Shown in pieces: positions 37,397 through 45,086 of a DNA stretch of 45,086 nucleotides. Position 1 is the stretch's first letter, and every line of letters starts with the position of its first letter. The notes beneath the pieces are model-generated. The model was not told where the DNA came from. It ran no database searches and saw only the letters and a list, made by a program, of their open reading frames with translations. Source of the DNA: Thomasclavelia spiroformis (GTDB lineage Bacteria > Bacillota_I > Bacilli_A > Erysipelotrichales > Coprobacillaceae); NCBI GenBank assembly GCA_018369555.1, contig JAGZCC010000012.1:1-45086 (forward strand), read 5' to 3'. Made by a program: the position numbers and the translations under genes.

Positions 37397-38377
37397 TCAT
37401 TTTTTGGTTAAAATTTCTTGATATACACGCAAAACATTTTTATAAAAAACTTTAGACACCTCTTCTTCATCTAATCCAGCAACATATAATGCCTCTTTTA
37501 ATAACGACATCATTGAAGCATCTTTTATCTCAAGATTTTGTGAGATTCCATCAAAATCACTACCCAATCCAATATAATCAATGCCTACTAAATTCTTAAT
37601 ATATAAAATATGCTTTACCATATCTTCAACACAAGAACGAACATTACCACTAGCTGTAGTTTTTAAAAAATCCCCACAAAAATTAATTCCCATTACACCA
37701 TTTCTTTTAGCCAACTCTTTAATCATTTCATCTGATAAATTTCTTCCAACACCACATATCCTACGAGCATTACTATGCGAAGCTACAAATGGTTTTGTAG
37801 TATATTTTAAAACATCATAAAAACCAGCATCACTTAAATGTGAAACATCAATAATTATCCCTAAACGTTCCATCTCTTTAACGTATTCAATTCCAAACTC
37901 TGTTAAACCATCCTTAGTATTTATATGATATAAATTCTGATAATCTTTTGTATTTGTTATATTAGGATATCCGATACCATTTGGATAATTCCAAGTTAAA
38001 GTAATCATTCGAACCCCTAAACGATAATAATTGCGCAAAAGAGCTAAATCATGATTAACCACTGCACCTTCTTCAAGTGTTAACATAGCAGACATCAAAC
38101 CAACATCTTGATTATCAATAATATCTTGGTAACTAAATATTGGTTTAATTATATCAGGGTATTTATTAATTTCATTATAATACAAATCAATTAACTTTTG
38201 AGCTTTTATAAGAGGATCAATAGAATCATTAAGATTTACAAACATTGCAAAATTTTGTAATAAATAATCCCCTTTTAACATCTTTTTTAAATCAATATTA
38301 AAGTTATTTTCTAATAAACTACCTCCTTCATCATATATTCTTAAAATAGTATCGCAATGCATATCAACAACTTTCAT
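37397..38377 (-). CDS. Membrane dipeptidase family protein (peptidase M19)
   Basis: A 326-residue zinc dipeptidase of the renal dipeptidase family, cleaving dipeptides, often with D-residues. Binuclear metal ligands are visible: H and D in VDMHCDTI, the glutamate in LTLEEGAVV, and histidines in IIDVSHLSDAGF and VASHSNAR; also GLGSDFDGI near the C-terminus. No signal peptide is present despite the family name, so it is cytosolic. RBS AGGTGATAG precedes the ATG. It is transcribed alone and ends toward the hairpin region. Confidence 0.93.
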   Translation of the reverse strand: MKVVDMHCDTILRIYDEGGSLLENNFNIDLKKMLKGDYLLQNFAMFVNLNDSIDPLIKAQKLIDLYYNEINKYPDIIKPIFSYQDIIDNQDVGLMSAMLTLEEGAVVNHDLALLRNYYRLGVRMITLTWNYPNGIGYPNITNTKDYQNLYHINTKDGLTEFGIEYVKEMERLGIIIDVSHLSDAGFYDVLKYTTKPFVASHSNARRICGVGRNLSDEMIKELAKRNGVMGINFCGDFLKTTASGNVRSCVEDMVKHILYIKNLVGIDYIGLGSDFDGISQNLEIKDASMMSLLKEALYVAGLDEEEVSKVFYKNVLRVYQEILTKK

Positions 38378-38475
38378 TCTATCACCTGCTTCATTTTATG
38401 CACATAATTTAAACCTATATGCCTATTTTTTATAATAATTATAATTGCTATTCTCTTTTAAAATCTATCAATGTT

Positions 38476-38502
38476 AAAAAGGAAAAACTATTTAAGTTTT
38501 CC
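38476..38502 (-). terminator. Terminator of the small gene 38563-38823
   Basis: Minus strand GGAAAAC-TTAAATA-GTTTTTCC (one bulged base) followed by TTTTT. It lies 60 nt after the stop codon. Confidence 0.8.
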
Positions 38503-38562
38503 ATCTGTATAACTCATCTTACTTTTTATCACCCTAATTTGTATTATCTAGTACTAAATATT

Positions 38563-38823
38563 CTAAAATTCAATTTCTTTTGTTTTATAACCTTTAGTAA
38601 GATGTTGATATTTTTTTAACCACTGCACTCCTTCTAAATACTCAGATTCACTTAAAAATTCATCTAGAATACCAAAATGAACTAGTGAACAAACATCATA
38701 AATACTTTGCCATAAAGCATCAAATTTATCTTCATCAACCTTAAGATCCCTTTGCTCGCTTTCTATATATACAACCATCTTATGTGCTATCTTAGTTGCT
38801 TCTTCAATTTCCAAAATTGCCAT
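38563..38823 (-). CDS. Hypothetical small helical protein
   Basis: An 86-residue acidic, mostly helical cytosolic protein of no family I recognise (KVDEDKFDALWQSIYDVCSL; EFLSESEYLEGVQWLKKY). Two adjacent ATG codons follow AGGAGG at 4 and 7 nt; I choose the second (38823). It is divergent from the RDAC-like gene, with only about 65 bp between starts and promoters overlapping, so the pair may be coordinately controlled. A good RBS, own terminator and even codon use support a real gene. Confidence 0.7.
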   Translation of the reverse strand: MAILEIEEATKIAHKMVVYIESEQRDLKVDEDKFDALWQSIYDVCSLVHFGILDEFLSESEYLEGVQWLKKYQHLTKGYKTKEIEF

Positions 38824-38835
38824 CATCTATCCTCC

Positions 38836-38864
38836 TTGACTTTTTTATATAAAAATTATACCAT
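38836..38864. promoter_or_regulatory. Overlapping divergent promoters
   Basis: Plus strand: TTGACT (38836-38841), 17 bp, TACCAT (38859-38864), for the RDAC-like gene. Minus strand: extended -10 TGGTATAAT with TATAAT at 38855-38860, for the 38563 gene. The two -10 elements overlap, so the polymerases would exclude one another. Confidence 0.55.
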
Positions 38865-38890
38865 TATTTTTAATAAAAGGAGTCAAAAAT

Positions 38891-39127
38891 ATGAAAACTA
38901 TTTCGATTTTTCAAGTACAAGATATTAATAATTTATTAAAACAAAAAAATTATGATTACACATTAAAATTACATGATGCATGCGGTAGCCAAAGTCTATT
39001 TTTACAATGTCATGGTAGTAGTTGTGACATCAATGAATTATGTGATGTAATTAATGATTATTTAAAAAAAGACCACCTTAAAGTCCTTCCTGGTAGCATC
39101 AATCCTTATAATATAAGTATCAAATAA
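38891..39127 (+). CDS. Small RDAC-like protein of unknown function
   Basis: A 78-residue protein (MKTISIFQVQDINNLLKQ) with the core KLHDACGSQSLFLQ, close to the L-R-D-A-C-G-G-Q-S motif of the RDAC family of short Firmicutes proteins; here H replaces R. Three cysteines (CGSQ, QCHGSSC region) could bind metal. RBS AAGGAG is 8 nt upstream. Function unknown. Terminator at 39180-39206. Confidence 0.65.
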   Translation: MKTISIFQVQDINNLLKQKNYDYTLKLHDACGSQSLFLQCHGSSCDINELCDVINDYLKKDHLKVLPGSINPYNISIK

Positions 39128-39179
39128 AAAGAATAAAATCATATTTTGGATACTTACTTGATAATAAGTAAAAAGAATT

Positions 39180-39206
39180 AAACAGTACAAATTGTGCTGT
39201 TTTTCT
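39180..39206 (+). terminator. Terminator of the RDAC-like gene
   Basis: AAACAGTAC-AAATT-GTGCTGTTT (one G-U) followed by TTCTTT. A weaker hairpin TTACTT-GATAAT-AAGTAA precedes it at about 39154-39171. Confidence 0.8.
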
Positions 39207-39210
39207 TTGA

Positions 39211-39720
39211 ATTAAATCTATTGGTCTAAAATCAGTATCATTCATCAAAGATGCCATATAACATTTTTTAATAAATTGATTATTTTATTTCTACAATATC
39301 AAATGTGCTTAATGAGTTAGAATTTGTTGTTTACTTCAACAAATCCATAACTATGTGAAAAAGATATTGATTCTTAATCAAAATAATATCTTTTCTACCA
39401 CTTCTATAAATATTTTAAACTTTGTTTCTTTATTATTTATTTGTAAATACAGCTATTATATATAATTTTTTAAAATAACCACTAATTCTTTTCGATATTC
39501 TCATTTGATATACCGATTAATTTTTAATTTAACTCCAAAATCAGTTTTCCCCCTTGATAAATCATACCCATAATCTCTATATTTTTATTATCTCAATAAT
39601 AATTTTATCAGTATTTTCTTTTTTATCATAAATAATAAAATTATCACAAAATAATTTATTATTTAAGTCAAATTTTAACATCCCATAATAGCACTAACAA
39701 TTATAAAAAATTGTAATTTT
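39211..39720 (-). pseudogene. Possible decayed coding region, no identifiable family
   Basis: A 600-bp gap without an intact gene. The minus strand keeps stretches of plausible protein broken by stops and shifts, such as YYGMLKFDLNNKLFCDNF near 39660, IEIMGMIYQGGKLILELN near 39550 and GRKDIILIKNQYLFHIVMD near 39380. No RBS-led ORF remains. I cannot identify the family, and chance AT-rich coding potential is not excluded. Confidence 0.25.
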
Positions 39721-39751
39721 CATTTACATAAATTTTACCTTAATAATTTAT

Positions 39752-39797
39752 TAAAAACAAAAAGGTTTGAAGCCATTATAAACAGTTTCAAACCTTA
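39752..39797 (-). terminator. Terminator of the SpaA-type adhesin gene
   Basis: Minus strand AAGGTTTGAA and TTCAAACCTT pair around a 15-nt loop, followed by TTTTGTTTTTAA, 10 nt after the stop codon. Confidence 0.88.
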
Positions 39798-39806
39798 GTA
39801 ACAATA

Positions 39807-42800
39807 TTAAATTTTAATTACGCCTTTTCTTTTCAAAAATATATAAGCACTCAACCCAATTCCTAAAAACATAACTATTCCTATATATAATTTCATATTT
39901 ATTGAATCTCCTGTTTTAGGCTGTGGCAATAATTCATCATACATTACTACCTTTTGAACACTTTCTTTATTTTCAACTGTAAATTCAATAGATTGTGCTA
40001 TTTTATAACCTAATGGGGCCATTGTTTCTATTAAGCGGTATCTGTGACCAACAATTAACCCTTTAATTACATGTGGATTTACATCAGATACCCATTCTTC
40101 AATAAGAATCTCTTTACCGGTAGTAATATCTTCTAATTTTAAATGTGCTCCTGGTAACTCTTTATTTGTTGTAATGTCTTGCTTACTAATCTCCACTTCT
40201 GTCGGTCTATTAACTAAATCTTGTGTAACTGTATATACCTTAGTAGTTAAATCACTTTGTTCAAATTTAACTTCATGTTTTGTTCCATCTAATACCAATC
40301 CATCAAGTGTACTAATTTCCTGTAATTCATAAACTCCCATTGATAAATCACTTACCACTAATTTACCATTTTTTGATAAATTATATTCTCCTACAGTAGC
40401 ATCTTTTACATAGATAACACTGCCATCAGCGGGATCAATTATATCTTCTTTAGCAGATAATCTAAATTTAATACCACTCAAATCATCAATTTCAACTAAA
40501 TTAGTACCCATATTTTCATTTAAATCAACTGATTTATTAATAATCAATTCGCCTACAGGTTTGTCGTTTTTAACAACCACTTCTAAAAGTGGATCATTAT
40601 CTTCATCCTTGTCATAATCTCTGATATTTTCAATATCAAATTCAACTCTACTTTCTAATGCTAGATATCCTGTTGGTGTTTTAATTTCATCAATGTAATA
40701 CTTACCTGCATCCAATTGTAGCGGTAATATTACACTTCCCATTTCACCATCAATTTCAAATGAACCATCTGGTACAACTACATTATCAGCACTTGTAGTA
40801 AAACTATCATACCATTTACCACTTATTTTTTGTTTAATTGTATCTCCAGCTTTATATATTACCTTTCCATTAGACACAATATCTTCTCTTGCTTTAACTT
40901 TAAATGTTGTACTATTTAAAGTTACTGTCTTATCGCTATCTAAATCTTTTTTTACAAGTTTCAATTGGGTTGTATATGGACGATTATTGATGTCAATAAT
41001 CTTGATTTGGTCAATATCTTCATATTCACTGTAATCTTTTGTTATAGATACAGTAAAATCAGGTGCAGTCATATAATCTTGAGGTGTTTTGGTTTCTCTT
41101 ACCAAATAAGTACCATAAGGTAAATATTTAGTAGTTGCACGTCCATCTTTACCAGTAGTAATTACATCATACGTCTTAGCATTATCCCATCCAACTTTAT
41201 CAACTTCACTTTTTAGTTTGAATGTAAACTCTGCTCCAGCTAAACCATTTAAAATTCCTGATTCACTTTCTTTTTCACCAAATTTATGTACCTGTATTTT
41301 TTGCATATTGACACGATTATCAGTATTTGTAGAACGTAGAATTTTAGAAACAGTTTGCCCTTCATAATCAATACTTACATCAATATCATTAGGATTTAAT
41401 ACCAATGTTTCATTAGATTTAGATTCTTCAATATAATATTTGCCAACATGTAAATTATCAAACTTTAACTTACCCTTTTCATCAGTTACCCGTGTATCAA
41501 CAACTGCATCTTTTTCAAAATAAGTTACTGTACCTGCTTTATTAGTAATTTTTTCTTTAGCTTTTAATGCATATTCGTTACCTTTTAAATAAGCATCTCC
41601 AATATTGCCATCAGTTAAATCACTGTTGATTTCTTTCATTAAATCTATTGAACCTGTAGGTTCTTCATTTACAACAGTTTGAGTAGCAGTTTGATCTTTA
41701 TTGACTGTAATAGTATAAACTGTTTCATTTAATAAATAACCATCCGGTGCTTGGATTTCTTTTAATTCATAAGTACCAATTGGTAAACAATCAACAACAA
41801 ACTTACCGTCATTAACAGTGATATCTTTACTATAACCTTCAAAAGAAATTGATTTCAAATTAAAAACAGCACCATCTATCAAATCATGATTTGTATTTGT
41901 CTTAGTAATTTCTATTTTACCAAAATCCATCCAATCTATTTGTAAATATAAGTGACTTCGATCCGGATCCCAAACCCAACTGCCCTCAGTTTGTATAGAC
42001 CCTGAACCTGTTTTAATGGCTAAAGCTGTAAATATCCCACAATTATCACCTGTAACCTCTGTAATAGGTAAATCAGCTGGTGCTCCATCACAAGGTGCAG
42101 TAAAATAAAAACTTTGTCCACCATGAACAGTGGCTATACCACCTGTTTGCATATTTCCATCAGAAATATGGATAGTTACATTTGCAGCTAAAGGAATATT
42201 AATAGTTGCATTAGTATTCCCTTCTAATTTTATAACATTCGTAGTTTGTTGCTTCGAAGCAATATCAAAAGAAGCATTAAATTCCGCTCTAAATCCACCA
42301 GCATTTCCTGGATTAAATTTTACATATCCCGGTTCAGGTAATTCTAATATTCTTCGATATATATTCATTATATCGCTACCATATGTGCCACCAAATATTT
42401 GATTAAATTTCTGTTCATCAAATCCATTCCAATCGCTACTATATGCCCCACTTAAAAATATGTGTGTTAAAAGATACTTTACATCATCATTTGACAAATA
42501 ACTATCATCAGGACAAATCACACTTTTCAAATCAAAACTATCAGCAAACTCCCCATATGGTGCAGGCCCACCAAATCCATAATACATCAGTTTTCTTACC
42601 GCCTCATTATTTTCAATAACATCAGCTACATAATTTCCATCTTGAGGAACATTTTTACTAGATTCTAAACAATAAGCCCATTTACCATTATACTTAGTAG
42701 AAAAAGTACTCCATTCACTTATTCCTGGTACTTTATTCGCCCACCACTCTGGATATTTAATTTTTTTTACTCGTGTAAATTCATGAGGTATACTATTATC

Positions 42801-42896
42801 CCATGCACTTACATTAACAATTCCTGAAAAAGACATAGAAAAAACCATTATTAATGCAATAACAATTTTTCTTAATTTAGAAAATTTATTTTTCAT
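39807..42896 (-). CDS. SpaA/Cna B-type surface adhesin or pilin with sorting signal
   Basis: A 1029-residue exported wall protein. Signal peptide 1-31 (IVIALIMVFSMSFSG, cut near VSA-W). Residues ~65-160 form a thioester-like (TQXA) domain: the cysteine is C76 in KWAYCLES, but at the expected glutamine position YLLTHIFLSGAY shows H145. A ~170-residue beta region leads into six Cna B/SpaA modules, each opening like IEITKT, IDLMKE, IQVHKF, LKLVKK, LIINKS, VEISKQ and closing with an E in YELKEIQAPDGYLL-type strands, consistent with internal isopeptide bonds. The C-terminus has QPKTG (992-996), a hydrophobic helix and KRKG tail, a sortase signal that departs from LPxTG at the first residue. No sortase gene is nearby. 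RBS GAAAGGAT. Confidence 0.92.
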   Translation of the reverse strand: MKNKFSKLRKIVIALIMVFSMSFSGIVNVSAWDNSIPHEFTRVKKIKYPEWWANKVPGISEWSTFSTKYNGKWAYCLESSKNVPQDGNYVADVIENNEAVRKLMYYGFGGPAPYGEFADSFDLKSVICPDDSYLSNDDVKYLLTHIFLSGAYSSDWNGFDEQKFNQIFGGTYGSDIMNIYRRILELPEPGYVKFNPGNAGGFRAEFNASFDIASKQQTTNVIKLEGNTNATINIPLAANVTIHISDGNMQTGGIATVHGGQSFYFTAPCDGAPADLPITEVTGDNCGIFTALAIKTGSGSIQTEGSWVWDPDRSHLYLQIDWMDFGKIEITKTNTNHDLIDGAVFNLKSISFEGYSKDITVNDGKFVVDCLPIGTYELKEIQAPDGYLLNETVYTITVNKDQTATQTVVNEEPTGSIDLMKEINSDLTDGNIGDAYLKGNEYALKAKEKITNKAGTVTYFEKDAVVDTRVTDEKGKLKFDNLHVGKYYIEESKSNETLVLNPNDIDVSIDYEGQTVSKILRSTNTDNRVNMQKIQVHKFGEKESESGILNGLAGAEFTFKLKSEVDKVGWDNAKTYDVITTGKDGRATTKYLPYGTYLVRETKTPQDYMTAPDFTVSITKDYSEYEDIDQIKIIDINNRPYTTQLKLVKKDLDSDKTVTLNSTTFKVKAREDIVSNGKVIYKAGDTIKQKISGKWYDSFTTSADNVVVPDGSFEIDGEMGSVILPLQLDAGKYYIDEIKTPTGYLALESRVEFDIENIRDYDKDEDNDPLLEVVVKNDKPVGELIINKSVDLNENMGTNLVEIDDLSGIKFRLSAKEDIIDPADGSVIYVKDATVGEYNLSKNGKLVVSDLSMGVYELQEISTLDGLVLDGTKHEVKFEQSDLTTKVYTVTQDLVNRPTEVEISKQDITTNKELPGAHLKLEDITTGKEILIEEWVSDVNPHVIKGLIVGHRYRLIETMAPLGYKIAQSIEFTVENKESVQKVVMYDELLPQPKTGDSINMKLYIGIVMFLGIGLSAYIFLKRKGVIKI

Positions 42897-42959
42897 ATAT
42901 AATATCCTTTCAAATTATTTGCAGTTTATTGTCATTGCTTAGGACTTTAAAATATCATC

Positions 42960-42988
42960 ATTATATTGATACAAGTTTAAAATATCAA
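42960..42988 (-). promoter_or_regulatory. Consensus promoter of the adhesin gene with an overlapping inverted repeat
   Basis: Minus strand -35 TTGATA (42983-42988), 17 bp, -10 TATAAT (42960-42965). The TTGATA is also the left arm of an inverted repeat TTGATA-N11-TATCAA filling the spacer, a possible operator. The leader to the start codon is about 55 nt. Confidence 0.7.
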
Positions 42989-43037
42989 TTATACTTCTCT
43001 AAATCGGTTTTATAACTAATTAAAATAAGTTGACCGC

Positions 43038-43071
43038 AAAAATAAAAATAGACAATCTTTCGATTGTCTAT
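43038..43071 (-). terminator. Terminator of the 43146-44183 surface protein gene
   Basis: Minus strand ATAGACAATC-GAAA-GATTGTCTAT, a 10-bp stem with a GNRA loop, followed by TTTTATTTTT. It separates this gene from the adhesin gene. Confidence 0.9.
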
Positions 43072-43145
43072 GGTTTAAATATCCATTTACATATACACAT
43101 AACTTTTAACCTCATTTACATAATAAACTTATATATTTATCAAAT

Positions 43146-44183
43146 CTATTTGTCTATTACACCATACCGGTAATGATAACAATCTCCATTATTAGACATT
43201 CCATTATTCCCATTTCCATGACCTGCTAAATATAGTTTATTTTTGGCATCTTCTATAGAAGCAGTCGATTCCACATAATATCCACATCCGCACCTTGCCC
43301 AATAAACCTTAATTTTTGGGGGATTTGGATCTACTGGCTTAATTTCTGCACTAGATGAACCTCCATTATTTCCTGAATTACTTTCATTAGTATTCCCTTT
43401 ATTTTCATCGTTTCCTGAATCAAAAGCCCCATTATTACCCGAACTATTATTTGATGAATTTGGATTACTCGAATTTCTATTTGAAGTATTTGGACGCTCT
43501 TTTTTATTAGTAATCTTATTTGTTTGAGAATTTATTGTAGTTTGTTGTTCTATATCTAGCATTGCTTCAATAATCGTAACTTTAAATTCTTTTTCAGTCC
43601 TATTTTTGTTTACATCCTCTACAAACACTTTAACCATATATTCACCTAGCGTATTTGTATCAATCGCACTATAGTCAATCATTATATCATTTAATTGTGA
43701 TAAATCACTTGCAGATATTAATGATTTAAAATTAAATGTTGTTAAATCTGTCCCTTGTATAATTTCTATATTATCAGGGCCATTTATTTGAGGAGCAACT
43801 GTATCCCTAACTTTAACTTTTATCACTTCTACTTCATTTCTATATGTCAAAGTAATTTTATAATTACCTATTTTCGCAAATCCTCTATCTTTTTGAGAAA
43901 TAGTATTATCTTGATTTGTTATTGTTTCAAGTTCATTTTCTACATTAGATTTATATTTTGTATTTTTTAAAACATCATTTTTCTCTTTATTACTTAAATT
44001 ACTAAAATCTAAATAATCATTTAAATCAGTAGAAACACTTTGCCCATACTCCACGTTTACAGATTCCGTTTTTAACTTCAACAAATCCTTTTCATATGTA
44101 ATTGAACTCACAATAACAACTAAACATATAATCACAAATACTACTAAACCCCACATTTTTCTTTTACCAAAACCACTTCTCAT
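43146..44183 (-). CDS. Membrane-anchored surface protein with Ig-like domain and Asn/Ser-rich linker
   Basis: A 345-residue protein. The start is ATG 44183 with AGGTGAG as RBS; a GTG two codons earlier is too close to the RBS. It has a short basic cytosolic N-terminus, one helix (~10-28, WGLVVFVIICLVVIVSSI), then about 170 extracellular residues including a DUF5011/cadherin-like beta domain (VRDTVAPQINGPDNIEIIQG ... NTLGEYMVKVFVEDVNKN). A low-complexity Asn/Ser/Gly linker (~215-285) follows. The C-terminal ~55 residues hold a cysteine-bearing module (ARCGCGYYVES; NNGDCYHYRYG) that could be disulfide or metal linked. No LPxTG. It is next to the adhesin and may belong to the same surface system. 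Function unknown. Confidence 0.8.
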   Translation of the reverse strand: MRSGFGKRKMWGLVVFVIICLVVIVSSITYEKDLLKLKTESVNVEYGQSVSTDLNDYLDFSNLSNKEKNDVLKNTKYKSNVENELETITNQDNTISQKDRGFAKIGNYKITLTYRNEVEVIKVKVRDTVAPQINGPDNIEIIQGTDLTTFNFKSLISASDLSQLNDIMIDYSAIDTNTLGEYMVKVFVEDVNKNRTEKEFKVTIIEAMLDIEQQTTINSQTNKITNKKERPNTSNRNSSNPNSSNNSSGNNGAFDSGNDENKGNTNESNSGNNGGSSSAEIKPVDPNPPKIKVYWARCGCGYYVESTASIEDAKNKLYLAGHGNGNNGMSNNGDCYHYRYGVIDK

Positions 44184-44203
44184 TTTCACTCACCTACTTT
44201 CAT

Positions 44204-44233
44204 AAAAAAAAGTACCATTAATCGGTACATTTT
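44204..44233 (-). terminator. Terminator-like hairpin in the 5' leader of the surface protein gene
   Basis: Minus strand GTACC-GATTAAT-GGTAC followed by eight T, ending 20 nt before the start codon and downstream of the promoter. Since nothing else lies between promoter and hairpin, it looks like an attenuator. Confidence 0.55.
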
Positions 44234-44260
44234 CTATATAATTAATCTCTATCTGGTTCT

Positions 44261-44289
44261 AGATTATCATTATTAAGATTATTTGTCAA
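44261..44289 (-). promoter_or_regulatory. Promoter of the surface protein gene
   Basis: Minus strand -35 TTGACA (44284-44289, consensus), 17 bp, -10 TAATCT (44261-44266). The transcript would begin near 44254, giving a leader of about 70 nt that includes the terminator-like hairpin. Confidence 0.75.
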
Positions 44290-44429
44290 ATATGCTATAT
44301 ATTTTAAAAATATTTAAAATAAACATATTTTACTTTTTTCATAAATAATTAAAAATTTGTTTACTAATAATCTAATATTCAACAACAACAATGATACATG
44401 TTCAAAATAAAAACGATACTTAAATAAAA

Positions 44430-44830
44430 ACTAGACGCGATAATATTAAAATTAATTTTAATTATTCATCTTGATAAATCAACTTATTATAAAATAATTT
44501 ATACTGGCCTTTATACTTTTTAATAAATACTATCTAATATAATGGCATAAATTATGTCTCTTAGCGTTAATCTTTACCTTTTGACAGTCATTCTAGGTAT
44601 ATATTTCATTTTATTTACTTTGTACTAGCAAATATTCATCAAAACATACATTCATATTGCATAATTTAATATTCAATCATTCTGTATCTTGGCTACTATT
44701 GGATTTTAAATTCCATTACATTTAATCAATTTGCTACCATTTTTCTTACATCATGTAATGTAAAAATTATAAGCCACTATATGGATTCATTGGCATCTAC
44801 ACTTATTAAAAACCTCTATCCTAAATATAT
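44430..44830 (-). pseudogene. Decayed coding remnant, possibly transposase-derived
   Basis: A gap without intact ORFs. The minus strand reads MKYIPRMTVKR, stop, RLTLRDIIYAIILDSIY (44608-44522) and, after a shift, KASINYF and NKLIYQDE. This layout (basic patch, then LRDII-like helix, then KxSINYF) faintly recalls the N-terminus of IS4-type transposases in Firmicutes. No terminal inverted repeats were found. The call is tentative. Confidence 0.3.
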
Positions 44831-44843
44831 GAGCAACCTGTAA

Positions 44844-44878
44844 AACAAAAAAACGATATGATAAAAGTCACATCGTTT
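44844..44878 (-). terminator. Terminator of the tRNA cluster
   Basis: Minus strand AAACGATGTGA-CTTTTA-TCATATCGTTT with one G-U pair, followed by a T-rich tract, 19 nt after the tRNA-Leu 3' end. Confidence 0.85.
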
Positions 44879-44896
44879 AAGTACAAATAAAAAAAA

Positions 44897-44980
44897 TGGT
44901 GCGGGTGACAGGAATCGAACCTGCACGCCGAAGGCGCTAGATCCTAAGTCTAGTGCGTCTGCCAGTTCCGCCACACCCGC
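44897..44980 (-). tRNA. tRNA-Leu (UAG)
   Basis: 84 nt including an encoded CCA. Acceptor GCGGGTG pairs with the 3' CACCCGC. The anticodon stem CTAGA/TCTAG encloses CTTAGGA, anticodon TAG. The long variable arm GCGCC-TTCG-GGCG marks a class II tRNA, and the T arm has GGTTCGATTCC. Confidence 0.96.
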
Positions 44981-44988
44981 ATATAAAA

Positions 44989-45064
<76 letters not shown>

Positions 45065-45078
45065 TTCTTTAATTTAAA

Positions 45079-45086
45079 TGGTGGAG
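45079..45086 (-). tRNA. 3' tip of a further tRNA (partial)
   Basis: The last bases read CTCC-A-CCA on the minus strand, 14 nt upstream of tRNA-Thr: an acceptor end with discriminator A and encoded CCA. The acceptor would begin GGAG, which fits tRNA-Tyr among others. Only eight bases are visible. Confidence 0.45.

Noticed and set aside
38419..38619. 66-codon plus-strand ORF between the dipeptidase and the 38563 gene
   Set aside because: No RBS, phenylalanine/asparagine-rich low-complexity product, and it overlaps the terminator and the 3' end of the 38563 gene.

Overview
The window is about 45 kb of AT-rich chromosome from a low-GC Gram-positive anaerobe. A V-type ATPase, an anaerobic (class III) ribonucleotide reductase locus, a sortase-anchored SpaA-type adhesin, a mucin/plant-glycan-type secreted glycosidase and the small RDAC-like protein together suggest a gut Erysipelotrichales (Coprobacillaceae-like) bacterium. 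That placement is inference from gene content and codon use; no rRNA gene is present. Nearly all genes have clear AGGAGG-type ribosome binding sites.

Layout. 1-5187 (minus): the 5' 1729 codons of a giant secreted glycoside hydrolase (clan GH-D/GH36-like) with discoidin, LamG-like and FIVAR-like modules, running off the left edge. 5534-7267 (plus): a hypothetical gene, an NfeD-like protein and a stomatin/SPFH protein. 7364-9178 (plus): asparagine synthetase. 9187-11393 (minus): a small hypothetical, type I dehydroquinase and a ROK kinase. 11477-16353 (minus): an overlapping operon of a large FG-GAP-type surface protein, an ABC ATPase and an ABC-2 permease, under a promoter with two 25-bp inverted-repeat operators. 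16555-16986 (plus): an orphan BrxF-like P-loop protein. 17023-26875 (minus): a complete ten-gene V-ATPase operon with two tandem subunit I genes, one lacking its C-terminal half. 27238-28983 (plus): an aminopeptidase P. 29008-31740 (minus): nrdD-nrdG, both apparently damaged. 31854-36968 (minus): a DUF4080-type B12/radical-SAM protein, a VanY-type carboxypeptidase, class I fumarase (two subunits) and a frameshifted RpiR-type regulator. 37397-39127: a membrane dipeptidase and two small divergent genes. 39807-44183 (minus): an SpaA/Cna-B adhesin and a second surface protein. 44897-45086 (minus): tRNA-Leu(UAG), tRNA-Thr(UGU) and the tip of another tRNA.

The most interesting unexplained structure is in the gap 36969-37396. 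On the plus strand a -10 box is followed at the expected start point by four consecutive hairpins. Every apical loop carries the same C-rich core, CCCT preceded by T, and the last hairpin is a perfect 14-bp intrinsic terminator. This looks like an undescribed ~148-nt small RNA that presents anti-Shine-Dalgarno loops, in the style of Staphylococcus UCCC-loop RNAs. A degenerate copy of its promoter and 5' part follows it.

The second theme is gene damage. nrdD ends just where the glycyl-radical motif should begin, nrdG is frameshifted at a 9-base homopolymer, and the RpiR regulator is frameshifted at a 7-base homopolymer. The two homopolymer cases could be sequencing errors or phase-variable tracts; the nrdD ending cannot be explained by a one-base indel that I can see.
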